From NCBI GenBank assembly GCA_902774325.1, contig CACYIC010000006.1, positions 1 to 49,034 of the forward strand: a stretch of DNA of 49,034 nucleotides. Direction: 5' to 3'. The translations under genes were made by a program, and so were the position numbers. Source of the DNA: an uncultured Ruminococcus sp. Lineage in GTDB: Bacteria > Bacillota > Clostridia > Oscillospirales > Acutalibacteraceae. The notes beneath the pieces are model-generated. The model saw only the letters and a program-made list of their open reading frames with translations. It searched no databases and was not told where the DNA came from. How positions within the stretch are numbered: the stretch's first letter is position 1; each line of letters starts with the position of its first letter. Positions 1-7,744 of the stretch are shown here, piece by piece.

Positions 1-1
1 G

Positions 2-784
2 GTTGACGACGAAGAGCTCCTCGAGCTCGTAGAGATGGAGATCCGTGACCTCCTCAACGAGTATGAGTTCCCCGGCGACGACACACCCATCATCAAGGGC
101 TCCGCTTATGTTGCTCTTACCAGCGACAGCAAGGACCCCAACGCTCCCGAGTATGCTTGCATCCACGAGCTGATGGACGCTGTTGACGAGTTCATCCCCA
201 CTCCCGACCGTAAGGCTGACCTGCCCTTCCTTATGCCTGTTGAGGACGTATTCACCATCACAGGCCGCGGCACAGTTGCTACCGGTAGAGTTGAGAGAGG
301 CCAGATCAAGACTTCCGAGTCTGTTGAGATCGTTGGTCTTACCGAAGAGAAGAGAACAGTTGTTGTTACAGGTCTTGAGATGTTCAGAAAGACCCTTGAC
401 TATGCTGAGGCAGGCGACAACGTAGGCGTACTTCTCCGTGGCGTTCAGAGAACCGAGATCCAGAGAGGTCAGGTTCTTGCGAAGCCCGGCACCATTCACC
501 CCCACACCAAGTTCCGCGGACAGGTTTACGTACTGACCAAGGACGAGGGCGGCCGTCATACTCCCTTCTTCAACAACTATCGTCCCCAGTTCTATTTCAG
601 AACCACCGACGTTACCGGCACAATTTCTCTTCCCGAGGGCGTAGAGATGTGCATGCCCGGAGATAACGTAGAGATGGACGTTGAGCTTATCACTCCTATC
701 GCTATCGAGGTAGGTCTCCGCTTCGCTATCCGTGAGGGCGGCAGAACAGTAGGCTCCGGCGCTGTTATCGCTATCAACGAGTAA
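2..784 (+). CDS. tuf: Elongation factor Tu, C-terminal two thirds (partial)
   Basis: EF-Tu delivers aminoacyl-tRNA to the ribosome as a GTP complex. The reading frame is open from base 2, so the 5' end with the GTP-binding G motifs lies outside the window. Visible are the end of domain 1 (PIIKGSA followed by a short linker) and complete domains 2 and 3, including [13 protein letters not shown], the GDNVG loop and the FRTTDVTG / MPGDN segments near the C-terminus. The end is the normal EF-Tu terminus. A strong terminator follows at once, so tuf is the last gene of its transcript. In many Firmicutes tuf sits next to the S10 operon; here that operon is about 46 kb downstream on the same strand. 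Identification is very secure. Confidence 0.98.
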   Translation, partial: VDDEELLELVEMEIRDLLNEYEFPGDDTPIIKGSAYVALTSDSKDPNAPEYACIHELMDAVDEFIPTPDRKADLPFLMPVEDVFTITGRGTVATGRVERGQIKTSESVEIVGLTEEKRTVVVTGLEMFRKTLDYAEAGDNVGVLLRGVQRTEIQRGQVLAKPGTIHPHTKFRGQVYVLTKDEGGRHTPFFNNYRPQFYFRTTDVTGTISLPEGVEMCMPGDNVEMDVELITPIAIEVGLRFAIREGGRTVGSGAVIAINE

Positions 785-803
785 TTTATTCTAAATAAAA
801 AAG

Positions 804-837
804 GGCTGTTTTGTTAACTCAAAACAGCCTTATTTTT
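804..837 (+). terminator. Intrinsic terminator after tuf
   Basis: A perfect 10-bp stem (GGCTGTTTTG, 804-813, with CAAAACAGCC, 820-829) closes a 6-nt loop and is followed by TTATTTTT. It separates tuf from the permease gene, whose start lies 18 bases downstream. I see no promoter in that short gap, so the permease may depend on read-through or on a promoter overlapping the terminator. Confidence 0.9.
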
Positions 838-854
838 AGAAAAGGGGTAGAATA

Positions 855-2303
855 ATGTCAAAAAACAACGACGCCATCTATGACGCGCGTACCCTGGGTA
901 TTCCGCGTATGCTGATTTTGGGTATCCAGCACCTGTTCGCGATGTTCGGCGCTACTATTCTTGTGCCGATGCTCACGGGACTTGATGTTTCGACGACTCT
1001 GCTCATGGCGGGTCTCGGTACTCTGCTGTTTCATCTCCTGACCAAATTCCAGGTGCCTGCTTTTCTGGGCTCGTCCTTCGCTTTTCTGGGAGGCTATGCG
1101 GCGGTAAAGGCAATGGCTCCCGAGGGCGCCGACCCTAATTCCATGCTTCCCTACGCCTGTCTCGGCGTTGCCTGCGCGGGTCTGGTTTATCTTGTTCTCG
1201 CTCTGATAATCAAGCTGATAGGCGTTGAAAGGGTGATGAGATTTTTTCCGCCCGTTGTCACCGGGCCGATCATTATCGCGATCGGTCTTGGTCTCGCGCC
1301 CTCGGCAATCAGCAACTGCAGCACCAACTGGGTGCTCGCTTTGATCGCTCTTTCGGTCATTATCATCTTCAACATCTGGGGCAAGGGCATGGCGAAGATC
1401 GTTCCCATCATTCTGGGACTGCTGATCTCCTCGGCGGTAGGTCTGGTGCTGGCTTCCGTAAGCTACAAATATCCTGACCTTGTGCAGAATATGCCCTGGC
1501 TCTTCTCGGCAGGTCCACAGCTTGACGCGACGGGAAACATCGTCGGTTATAACCGCATTTTTGACTTTGACGCCGTAAGAGCCATTATCGACAATATCGG
1601 TCATGGCAAGATCTTCGGCTCAGAGGCGCTGGTGAACTTCCCCGTAGCCTGGGATAAAACGGTGTTCGGCGGTATCGACTGGTCAAGAGGGGATTGGATC
1701 CTTTCGTCGATCATCGCGATCGTGCCGATCTCGCTCGCGACAATGATGGAGCATATCGGAGACATTTCCGCTATCAGCTCCACGGTCGGCAAGAATTACA
1801 TCGTTAAGCCGGGTCTCCACCGCACCCTCACGGGCGACGGACTCGCTACCACTTTCGCCTCGCTCTTCGGAGCTCCCGCGAATACGACCTACGGCGAAAA
1901 CACCGGCGTTCTCGCGCTCACAAAGGTCTATGATCCCAAGGTCATCAGGATCGCGGCGTTTTTCGCGGTCGGGCTTTCCTTCTTCCCGTACGTTTCCGCG
2001 AGGATCGGCGCTATCCCGAGTTGTATCGTGGGCGGTATCTCGCTTGTGCTCTACGGCATGATCTCCGCTATCGGCGTCAGAAATGTTGTTGAGAACAAGG
2101 TGGACTTCACCAAGAGCCGCAACCTTATCATAGCCGCGGTTATCCTCGTTCTCGCTCTGGGACTGGGCAGCGACACCGTTAGCTTCAATATCGGCAGCGC
2201 GAACATCACGCTCTCGCCTCTGGCTGTAGCCTCTATCGCCGGCATCGTGCTCAACGCGATCTTCCCCGGCAAGGAGGATTTCAAGTTCAAGAAATCGAAA
2301 TAA
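855..2303 (+). CDS. uraA: Uracil permease (NCS2 / nucleobase:cation symporter family)
   Basis: Multi-pass inner-membrane transporter of the nucleobase-ascorbate (NCS2) family, most like bacterial uracil:proton symporters (UraA/PyrP). The start is supported by AAAGGGG upstream. The N-terminus contains the typical uracil-permease stretch LGIQHLFAMFGATILVP. The family signature region reads FGAPANTTYGENTGVLALT near residues 335-355; the conserved glutamate and asparagine there take part in nucleobase binding in UraA. At 482 residues it is about 50 longer than E. coli UraA. The extra length is mainly a hydrophilic loop around residues 215-270 before the ILSSIIAIVPISL helix. Pyrimidine genes pyrC and pyrF lie 8-11 kb downstream, consistent with salvage and de novo supply in one region. 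Substrate choice within NCS2 (uracil versus xanthine) is inferred from sequence similarity. Confidence 0.9.
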   Translation: MSKNNDAIYDARTLGIPRMLILGIQHLFAMFGATILVPMLTGLDVSTTLLMAGLGTLLFHLLTKFQVPAFLGSSFAFLGGYAAVKAMAPEGADPNSMLPYACLGVACAGLVYLVLALIIKLIGVERVMRFFPPVVTGPIIIAIGLGLAPSAISNCSTNWVLALIALSVIIIFNIWGKGMAKIVPIILGLLISSAVGLVLASVSYKYPDLVQNMPWLFSAGPQLDATGNIVGYNRIFDFDAVRAIIDNIGHGKIFGSEALVNFPVAWDKTVFGGIDWSRGDWILSSIIAIVPISLATMMEHIGDISAISSTVGKNYIVKPGLHRTLTGDGLATTFASLFGAPANTTYGENTGVLALTKVYDPKVIRIAAFFAVGLSFFPYVSARIGAIPSCIVGGISLVLYGMISAIGVRNVVENKVDFTKSRNLIIAAVILVLALGLGSDTVSFNIGSANITLSPLAVASIAGIVLNAIFPGKEDFKFKKSK

Positions 2304-2344
2304 TGAGTTTTCGTCAGACGCTGAAAATAATTTAAAAATATAAG

Positions 2345-2388
2345 ACCGCGCCCGGCAGTTCAAAACTGCATGGCGCGGTTTCCTTTTT
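2345..2388. terminator. Terminator between convergent uracil permease and ldh
   Basis: An 8-bp GC-rich stem (ACCGCGCC/GGCGCGGT, 2345-2352 with 2372-2379) encloses a second stem (GCAGTT/AACTGC). TTTCCTTTTTG follows on the plus side. It lies between two convergent genes, and the opposite strand also runs into an A/T-rich tract, so it may act in both directions. Confidence 0.8.
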
Positions 2389-2457
2389 GTCAAGCTTGGA
2401 CAGGCTGATATTGATTGTCATTAAGCGCCGATCAAGCGGCAGGATGACCGGAAAATA

Positions 2458-3411
2458 TCAGCTCATCATCGAGTCATAGCTCTCGGACAGGATATTATAG
2501 GAGTTCCTGAATTTTTCGAGCTCCTCGTCGGTGAGGTTGAGCTCCATTACGCGGTTGGCTCCGCCGTTGTTGATTATGCAGGGATTGCCGATGAAAACGT
2601 CCTTCCTCAGCCCGTACTCTCCGCGAAGGCGTACAGAGGCGGTGAAAACGGAGTTTTCGTTGTGGAAGATCGCCCTGACAATGCGGCAGATCGCCATGCC
2701 GATGCCGTAGTAGGTCGAGCCCTTAGCTTTGATTATCTCGTAGGCGGCGGTGCGCACGTCGTTGCTGATCTTTTCGAGATCCTCGAGCCTGAACTTATCG
2801 GGGTCGTCCGCGAGCATCTGATTGATGGGCTTTACGCCGACGATCGCCTGACTCCACGGAACGATCTCGCTGTCGCCGTGCTCGCCTATGACGTAGGCGT
2901 GGATGTGGCGCGGGTCGAGCTTGAAATAGGTTCCCAGCAGATAGCGCAGGCGGGCGGTGTCGAGCGTGGTTCCCGTGCCGATTACCTTTGCGGAGTTGAA
3001 GCCCGAAAGCTCGTAGGTCACTCTGGTCATGATGTCAACGGGGTTGGTGGCTACAAGGAAGATACCGTCGAAGCCCGAGGAAACGACCCTCGGCACGATC
3101 GAATCAAAGACCTTGGCGTTGCGCTGAAGGAGCTGGAGCCGGGTTTCGCCCTCCTTCTGATTCACGCCCGCGCAGATTATCACGATATTCGCGTCGGCGC
3201 AGTCCGAATAGCTGCCGTAGTAGATCTTCATGCTGGAATTTGAGAACGCAAGACCGTGGTTGAGGTCCATCGCCTCGCCGCGGGCGCGGATCTCGTTGAG
3301 GTCTATGAGCACCAGCTCGTCGCAGATGCTCTGGTTCAACGCGGCGTAGGCAAAGCTCATGCCGACCATGCCCGTGCCTACCAATACCACCTTTCTGTTA
3401 TTGCTCGCCAT
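2458..3411 (-). CDS. ldh: L-lactate dehydrogenase
   Basis: Cytoplasmic enzyme that reduces pyruvate to L-lactate with NADH, a fermentative electron sink. The 317-residue length fits the family. The dinucleotide-binding loop GTGMVGMSFAYA is at residues 12-23. NPVDIMTR and the catalytic-histidine motif GEHGDSE (about residue 180) are intact. The arginine of the mobile loop lies in EGETRLQ, and the residue before it is threonine rather than the glutamine typical of lactate specificity, so a related 2-hydroxyacid cannot be excluded. The start codon has an ideal AAGGAGG ribosome binding site and a separate promoter, so it is probably monocistronic. The facing terminator isolates it from the uracil permease gene. 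Confidence 0.92.
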   Translation of the reverse strand: MASNNRKVVLVGTGMVGMSFAYAALNQSICDELVLIDLNEIRARGEAMDLNHGLAFSNSSMKIYYGSYSDCADANIVIICAGVNQKEGETRLQLLQRNAKVFDSIVPRVVSSGFDGIFLVATNPVDIMTRVTYELSGFNSAKVIGTGTTLDTARLRYLLGTYFKLDPRHIHAYVIGEHGDSEIVPWSQAIVGVKPINQMLADDPDKFRLEDLEKISNDVRTAAYEIIKAKGSTYYGIGMAICRIVRAIFHNENSVFTASVRLRGEYGLRKDVFIGNPCIINNGGANRVMELNLTDEELEKFRNSYNILSESYDSMMS

Positions 3412-3451
3412 TTAGATTCCTCCTTTTGATGATTCCGTTTGAAATCGGATG

Positions 3452-3480
3452 ATATTATTATTCCGATTCAATTCTATCAA
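3452..3480 (-). promoter_or_regulatory. Promoter of ldh with inverted repeat around the -10 box
   Basis: On the minus strand TTGATA (3480-3475) and TAATAT (3457-3452) are 17 bases apart. Inverted 7-bp arms (AATCGGA at 3443-3449 and TCCGATT at 3462-3468) flank the -10 box, a typical position for a repressor site. The binding protein is unknown. Confidence 0.65.
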
Positions 3481-3560
3481 ATATTCTCCGAATAGTAAAG
3501 CGTTTTGCGGAAAATTATGAGAGAGTTTCGCAGCCGGGGGATTTCGCGCTTTTGCCGCAA

Positions 3561-3594
3561 GGAAAAACGGAGACTGACAAAGCGTCAGCCTCCG
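3561..3594 (-). terminator. Terminator after the DUF1292 gene
   Basis: An 11-bp stem with one G-U type pair (3568-3578 with 3584-3594) is followed on the minus strand by TTTTTCC. It ends the DUF1292 transcript before the ldh promoter. Confidence 0.8.
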
Positions 3595-3609
3595 CAGCGG
3601 TGCTTTTGA

Positions 3610-3903
3610 TTATTCAAATGTGATGTCGCCCTCGTATTTTGCCTTGAACTTCTCGAAGAGGGTGTTGAGCAGCTCGTCGTCCTCAATGCTGAGATACTCT
3701 TCGGTGTCCTCGTCGATGGGGTTGATCTTGAGGATAACGACCTCGTCGGCTTCCTCGTCGTTTTCGATCAGGACGATGTACTCCTCGCCCTCATGCTCAA
3801 CGATGTCGAGAAACTCGAAATCGATCTCGTTGCCTTCCTCGTCCTCAAGGGTAATGAGGGTGCCTTCGTTTTCCATCTCTTCAAAAATTTCTTCGTTTGC
3901 CAT
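3610..3903 (-). CDS. DUF1292 family small acidic protein
   Basis: A 97-residue protein of the DUF1292 family (YrzB-like), widespread in Firmicutes and without a defined function. It is very acidic, with the family core LTLEDEEGNEIDFEFLDIVE-like strand pattern, followed by EGEEYIVLIE and VVILKINPIDEDTEEYLSIEDDE. There is no signal peptide or membrane segment, so it is cytoplasmic. A good AAAGGAG site precedes the ATG, and it has its own promoter and terminator, so it is a single-gene unit. In many Clostridia this gene lies beside yrzL/ruvX; neither is present here. Confidence 0.85.
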   Translation of the reverse strand: MANEEIFEEMENEGTLITLEDEEGNEIDFEFLDIVEHEGEEYIVLIENDEEADEVVILKINPIDEDTEEYLSIEDDELLNTLFEKFKAKYEGDITFE

Positions 3904-3948
3904 ATTGCGGCTCCTTTCCGAAAGCGGACTTTCTGTCAGATTATTCTT

Positions 3949-3976
3949 AGTATATCATAATAACGCCAAAAGTCAA
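3949..3976 (-). promoter_or_regulatory. Promoter of the DUF1292 gene
   Basis: On the minus strand TTGACT (3976-3971) and TATACT (3954-3949) are spaced by 16 bases, about 45 bases before the start codon. Confidence 0.65.
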
Positions 3977-4084
3977 CCGATTTTCGGCAGTTTGAGGCTC
4001 GCGGATCGTGAAAAGCCGGTTCGGGTAAGCTCCGGACGCGGGAAACGCCCGCTTCTCTTGAGCAGAACGGCTTGCGGTCGGGAA

Positions 4085-4504
4085 TCAGCGGATATTCTTT
4101 TCAAAATCCTTGCCGCATTTGGGACAGTGGACGGTGTGCCTGCCCTTGTTGTAGCGCACGCGCAGGTTCGCCTTGCAGTGCGGACAGGTCAGATAGCGGT
4201 AGGTCTTGCGGTCGCGGATCTTCTTGTATTGCAGCACGACCCAATTTTTTACGGGAGTGAACACCTTCAAAAAGGCGCGGTTCTCGCGGCTGCGCGCGTT
4301 GATGTTTCGCGAGAGCATACGGAAGATGAAGAAGCCGATGATCCCGAGCTGGATGAGGGCGATCACGCTTCGCGCTATCCAGTTGAAAACAAAGATATCG
4401 ACGATCCAGATAAACACGGAAAGACCCGCGAGGAAGTTGTTGAGGGTGTCGGTGCCGTAGCGTCCCTGCATAAATCTCCGAAAGCCTTCAATAAAGTTTT
4501 TCAT
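4085..4504 (-). CDS. Small membrane protein with C-terminal zinc ribbon
   Basis: A 139-residue protein of a type common in Clostridia; function unknown. Residues about 22-62 form two hydrophobic segments (NNFLAGLSVFIWIVDIFVFNWIA and ALIQLGIIGFFIFRMLS) that should be membrane helices or one hairpin. A basic linker follows. The C-terminus carries CPHC...CPKC, a four-cysteine zinc ribbon, in the cytoplasm by the positive-inside rule. The start has an excellent AAAGGAGGAG site. It lies 17 bases after the nnrE gene on the same strand and is probably co-transcribed with it. Confidence 0.8.
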   Translation of the reverse strand: MKNFIEGFRRFMQGRYGTDTLNNFLAGLSVFIWIVDIFVFNWIARSVIALIQLGIIGFFIFRMLSRNINARSRENRAFLKVFTPVKNWVVLQYKKIRDRKTYRYLTCPHCKANLRVRYNKGRHTVHCPKCGKDFEKNIR

Positions 4505-4521
4505 AAGCTCCTCCTTTTGGT

Positions 4522-5376
4522 TCAGTCGGCGTATTCCGCGCAGAAGTAGATGTAGTTGAGGTCGCCCACGGCGGCGCTGCTCCCGCTCTTTACGACCACG
4601 GGTCTGCTCTCGGCGCGCGAAAGCTCAAGCAGCGCGTCGGCAAAGCCCGCGCTGTCGGGTGAAAGCCCCGTTTTTTCGTAAAAATCCTCAAAGCTGAGGC
4701 TGAGGCTGTTGTAGCCCTCGAACATATAGAGCATGGAGCTGTCGAGAAAATAGTATTCGTCGCGCAGGATCTCGATCCCGATATCGGCGTTGCGCAGCTT
4801 GTCAATGAGCCCGGGCGCGTCGCCGAGGAACATACCGGTCTTGTATGAGCCGATGGAAACCGTGAGATCGGAATGTACGGCGTTTTCGCCGAGTCCGGTG
4901 TCGCCGTTGAGTCCGCTGTTGATGTCGGCGCTGACTATGAACGCGCCGCTTGAGTTGATCTTGTCGATCGCCTCGCGCAAATCGCCTCTGACCTCGCCCA
5001 TAAAGCCTGTTCCGAGCAGACAGTCTACGATTATATCGTAGCCGTTGAGATCGGTGACCGCGGAAAGGCTCTCCTCCTCGCAGCCCATGCCGATCGCTTT
5101 TTCGTAATAATACAGTCCGTCCTCGGAGAATCTGCCGCCGGCGCGGTAGATCACGGGGGTGATGTTGTTTTCAAGCAGCACGCAGGCAAGGGCGTAGCCG
5201 TCGCCGCCGTTGTTGCCGGGACCCGCGACTATCGCTACCCTGCCGACGAAGGTGAGGGCTTCAAAAATACCGCGCGCGGCTCTGAGCATGAGCTCCTTTG
5301 AGGGAATGCCGCCGGCTATTGCCGCGGCGTCGCTCTCGCGCATATTCCGGACGGAAACTACCTTTGGTAAGTTCAT
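4522..5376 (-). CDS. nnrE: NAD(P)H-hydrate epimerase (YjeF N-terminal domain)
   Basis: Repairs damaged NAD(P)H by interconverting the R and S epimers of NAD(P)HX. The YjeF_N fold occupies about residues 1-215. The signature AGPGNNGGDGYALA is at residues 63-76, and DCLLGTGF and SADINSGLNGDTG follow. The usual fused C-terminal ADP/ATP-dependent dehydratase domain (NnrD) is absent. Instead there are about 65 residues (from SSMLYMFEGYN) that I cannot assign. The partner dehydratase must be encoded elsewhere. AAAGGA precedes the start. It follows the HprK-like gene by 20 bases and precedes the zinc-ribbon gene by 17, so the three probably form one operon. Confidence 0.88.
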   Translation of the reverse strand: MNLPKVVSVRNMRESDAAAIAGGIPSKELMLRAARGIFEALTFVGRVAIVAGPGNNGGDGYALACVLLENNITPVIYRAGGRFSEDGLYYYEKAIGMGCEEESLSAVTDLNGYDIIVDCLLGTGFMGEVRGDLREAIDKINSSGAFIVSADINSGLNGDTGLGENAVHSDLTVSIGSYKTGMFLGDAPGLIDKLRNADIGIEILRDEYYFLDSSMLYMFEGYNSLSLSFEDFYEKTGLSPDSAGFADALLELSRAESRPVVVKSGSSAAVGDLNYIYFCAEYAD

Positions 5377-5396
5377 ATCAAAATTCCTTTACAGAA

Positions 5397-6101
5397 TTAT
5401 TTGTTCGCCGCGTCGTAGGCTACGCGCGCGGATTCTATATCGGGAGTGCAGTAGAGAAGAAAGAGCTTGACATTTGAGAACAGCTCGTCAAATATGTCGA
5501 GCAGCTTGCCCATATCGTCGCGGCTCTCGGGAAGGAGGGTAGCCTCGAGCAGCTCTTTGAACACCTCGATCGGGCGAGCCTCGTCGCAGCGGTTGTTTTC
5601 TCCTCTGCGGAGCACGTAAACAGCCTTGATCGGCACTGACATATTGCAGCCGATATCCGACTTGCCCATCCAGGGAGTGGAGCAGACGTAATACCTTCCG
5701 CCGAGCTTGCGGATGATCGGCTTGTCGTCGTTTATCATGGTCACGCGGTCGCCGAAGAGCCTGCGCCAGTTCAGGGTGTGGGTGGATTTTCCCGTGCCGC
5801 TAAGGGCGGTGAACATATATGCCTCTCCGTCGAGCTCGAGGCAGGAGGAATGGAAAAAGCAGCCGCCGTAGCCGGTGAGCACGGTTTTTGCTATTTTGGT
5901 GAGGATGACCGCGCCCTCGATGTTTTCGTTGGTGCAGTAGCCCTCGGATTTCGCTTTCATTTCCTCAAATTCCTCCGTTGTCGCCGAGGCGTCGAAGTCG
6001 AAGCCGTCGCCTTCGGTGAGATAGGGAGAAAGGCGCTCCTCCGTATCGGGGTGGAGCGGGTCGATCTTTATATTAAGATCCGCTATTTTATATACAGGCA
6101 T
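5397..6101 (-). CDS. HprK-like P-loop kinase-fold protein
   Basis: A 234-residue protein with a P-loop SGTGKSTHT near residue 120. It resembles the catalytic core of HPr kinase/phosphorylase and small-molecule kinases of that fold. NDDKPII about 25 residues later looks like the acidic Walker B-type motif. CSTPWMGKSDIGCN and the VPIKAVYVL strand follow. The N-terminal HPr kinase domain is missing, and no ptsH is nearby, so a role in PTS control is doubtful. Proteins of this kind are found beside peptide-modification and surface-sugar genes. Here the upstream neighbour is an FkbM methyltransferase gene 77 bases away, across a promoter. The start has AAAGGAG. Confidence 0.7.
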   Translation of the reverse strand: MPVYKIADLNIKIDPLHPDTEERLSPYLTEGDGFDFDASATTEEFEEMKAKSEGYCTNENIEGAVILTKIAKTVLTGYGGCFFHSSCLELDGEAYMFTALSGTGKSTHTLNWRRLFGDRVTMINDDKPIIRKLGGRYYVCSTPWMGKSDIGCNMSVPIKAVYVLRRGENNRCDEARPIEVFKELLEATLLPESRDDMGKLLDIFDELFSNVKLFLLYCTPDIESARVAYDAANK

Positions 6102-6131
6102 ATTATTCTCCTTTGCGTTTCATTCGCGTAT

Positions 6132-6160
6132 ATTATAGCACATAATTACGGCTTTGACAA
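6132..6160 (-). promoter_or_regulatory. Promoter of the HprK-like / nnrE / zinc-ribbon operon
   Basis: TTGTCA (6160-6155) and a perfect TATAAT (6137-6132) on the minus strand, spacing 17, lie 31 bases before the HprK-like start codon. Confidence 0.75.
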
Positions 6161-6178
6161 CAGTTATTAGTTTCGGCT

Positions 6179-7255
6179 TTACGGCTTTGAGCTTTCTGTC
6201 ACGCAGTAAACGTTCGTGTCCCAGGCGGGGATGTATGGATGGTGGCGCAGATAGAGCTTATAATCGGGGCAGAGGTCTTTGAGCAGCAGCGGAAGCCTGA
6301 AAATATCCTCGAAGCGGTGGTAGACGGAGCAGTTGAGCTTAGGCCGGAAGGCGGCGATCGTTTTTGCCATGCCTGTCAGAGCCTCAAAATCGGCGCCCTC
6401 GACGTCAGCCTTGACGTAGCTGACGCTTTCTCCGCCGAGCAGCTCGTCGACCGCTCTTACCCTTGTTTCGACTCCGCTCTCGGCGACAGCGCTGTTGCGC
6501 CCCGCCTTGTTGTTGAAAAAGAGGACTGCGTCGCGGTCGAAGGCGCCGAGCTGCAGAAGCTGTGTATCCCTCATTCCCGAACAGGCACGGAGCAGCTTTG
6601 AGAAGTTTTTCGCGTTCGGCTCGAGCGCGGTGATCCTTTTATAGCCGCCGCCCGAATAATGCAGAAATTCTCTTATGGTGTCGCCGTCGTAGGCGCCAAG
6701 GTCGAGGTAGCTCTCGCTGTCGCTCAGGCGCAGGATATCATAAAAAGCCTCGTCCTTATCGGTGGTTATCCCGTCGAGCAGGTGAAGCTCTCCGCTGTGA
6801 TAAAAGCGCAGGACGCCGTCGAATACCCTCACGGACAGCTCGTCCGAGAGCAGGGAGCGGGCGCTTTTGATATCTCCGGAATATTTCTCCGAAAACTCCC
6901 TGTCAAAGATCACGCTTCCGAACGCGGGGACCGAGGGCACGCGCAGCTCATGGGCGGCGGCGACCTCCTTTATATGGCTGATAACGTCGGGAAGCTGACT
7001 CGCGAAGCAGAGAGCGACGCAAAAATCCCCGAGCTCGCGCTCAAGATCGCTCTGCTTTTTTACCGTGAACCCGTGAAACTGCTGACCGCGCACGAAATCA
7101 TCGCTTGCCATCACGCCCGAGACCTCGATCCCGAAGCGGGAAAAGGCGGAAAGCACCTTGTCTGCGCCGTCGCCCATTCCGTAGAGCACAACGGGCTTGG
7201 AGCTGTTTTTAAAAAATTCCCAGACGCTCTGTTCCGTTTTGAAAAAAGAATCCAT
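6179..7255 (-). CDS. FkbM family methyltransferase
   Basis: SAM-dependent methyltransferase of the FkbM family, which usually O-methylates sugars or other small molecules in surface glycans or natural products. I chose the ATG at 7255 (MDSFFKTEQ, 358 residues) because GGAGG lies 8-12 bases upstream. The frame stays open 38 codons further up, but those codons run through the hairpin repeat array and do not look like protein. Residues 1-115 form an extra N-terminal domain with a Rossmann-like start (VVLYGMGDGADKVLSAF), common in two-domain members of this family. The SAM site YLDLGAYDGDT and ALEPN follow in the second half, then VKADVEGAD. No glycan cluster is visible nearby. Substrate unknown. 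Confidence 0.82.
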   Translation of the reverse strand: MDSFFKTEQSVWEFFKNSSKPVVLYGMGDGADKVLSAFSRFGIEVSGVMASDDFVRGQQFHGFTVKKQSDLERELGDFCVALCFASQLPDVISHIKEVAAAHELRVPSVPAFGSVIFDREFSEKYSGDIKSARSLLSDELSVRVFDGVLRFYHSGELHLLDGITTDKDEAFYDILRLSDSESYLDLGAYDGDTIREFLHYSGGGYKRITALEPNAKNFSKLLRACSGMRDTQLLQLGAFDRDAVLFFNNKAGRNSAVAESGVETRVRAVDELLGGESVSYVKADVEGADFEALTGMAKTIAAFRPKLNCSVYHRFEDIFRLPLLLKDLCPDYKLYLRHHPYIPAWDTNVYCVTESSKP

Positions 7256-7261
7256 TTTGAC

Positions 7262-7506
7262 CTCCGTAATTGCGCGAAGCGCAATTAATGTTTCCGCAAG
7301 GAAACACTTCATAAGCGAAGCGACTTCATGCGCGAAGCGCGCTTCATGTTTCCGCAGGAAACACTTCATTGCGAAGCGATGTGTTTCGGTTCATGTGCGA
7401 AGCACGCTTCATAAGCGAAGCGACTTCATGTGCGAAGCACACTTCATAAGCGAAGCGACTTCATGCGCGAAGCGTGCTTCATGTTTCCGCAAGGAAACAC
7501 TTCATT
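7262..7506. repeat. Array of short hairpin repeats ending in CTTCAT
   Basis: About twelve head-to-tail units of 17-25 bases, nearly all ending in CTTCAT (ATGAAG on the minus strand). Three unit types alternate: AAGCGAAGCGACTTCAT (three exact copies), a G(C/T)GCGAAGC(G/A)-type palindrome followed by CTTCAT (four copies), and TTTCCGCAAGGAAACACTTCAT (three copies, one shortened by a base). Each unit can fold into a small hairpin with a GAA or similar loop. The array fills the space between the FkbM start and the 5S terminator. Arrays of this look occur in gut Clostridia genomes; function unknown. Confidence 0.85.
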
Positions 7507-7532
7507 AAAAAAAACGCCCACCCTACTGGGCG
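7507..7532 (-). terminator. Terminator of the 5S rRNA gene
   Basis: On the minus strand a 6-bp stem (CGCCCA/TGGGCG, 7532-7527 with 7520-7515) with a six-base loop is followed directly by a run of eight T. It begins about 14 bases after the 5S 3' end. Confidence 0.9.
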
Positions 7533-7545
7533 GACGCTTTTATGT

Positions 7546-7679
7546 GTCGGCATCTTCCTATTTTCACACCTCGTCGCCAAGGCACTATTTTCGGCACTAC
7601 AGGGCTTAACTTCCGTGTTCGGTATGGGAACGGGTGGACCCCCTGCGTTGCATTTTTACTGCTTTTCCGCACTGCCGAC
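7546..7679 (-). rRNA. rrf: 5S ribosomal RNA, solitary and expanded
   Basis: The minus strand contains the conserved 5S core TCCACCCGTTCCCATACCGA followed by ACACGGAAGTTAAGCC. The terminal helix I is GTCGGCA (7679-7673) with TGCCGAC (7552-7546). These ends give 134 nt against about 115-120 for most bacterial 5S rRNAs. The extra length is on the 5' side. There are 41 nt before the conserved UCCACCC, whereas E. coli has 24. Helix II (GCAGGG with CCCUGU) is still formed, so the surplus of about 17 nt (GCGGAAAAGCAGUAAAAAUG region) sits in the loop A junction between helices I and II. There is no 16S, 23S or tRNA beside it. It has its own promoter and terminator. Exact ends are inferred from helix I. 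Confidence 0.92.
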
Positions 7680-7715
7680 CCAATAAGCGGTCAAATAATG
7701 GTGAATAATTGTCCG

Positions 7716-7744
7716 AAGATAAAAGTGTGTTGCCAAACTGTCAA
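7716..7744 (-). promoter_or_regulatory. Promoter of the solitary 5S rRNA gene
   Basis: On the minus strand TTGACA (7744-7739) and TATCTT (7721-7716) are spaced by 17. Transcription would begin roughly 30 bases before the mature 5S end. Further upstream a 9-bp inverted repeat (AAAAGCCGC ... GCGGCTTTT, about 7771-7831) may be an unrelated stem-loop. Confidence 0.6.

Noticed and set aside
7256-7369. N-terminal extension of the FkbM protein (38 codons)
   Set aside because: The codons come from the hairpin repeat array, and a proper GGAGG site supports the internal ATG at 7255.
7262-7506. CRISPR array
   Set aside because: Units are 17-25 bases with no unique spacers of constant length, the repeats are themselves hairpins joined end to end, and there are no cas genes.
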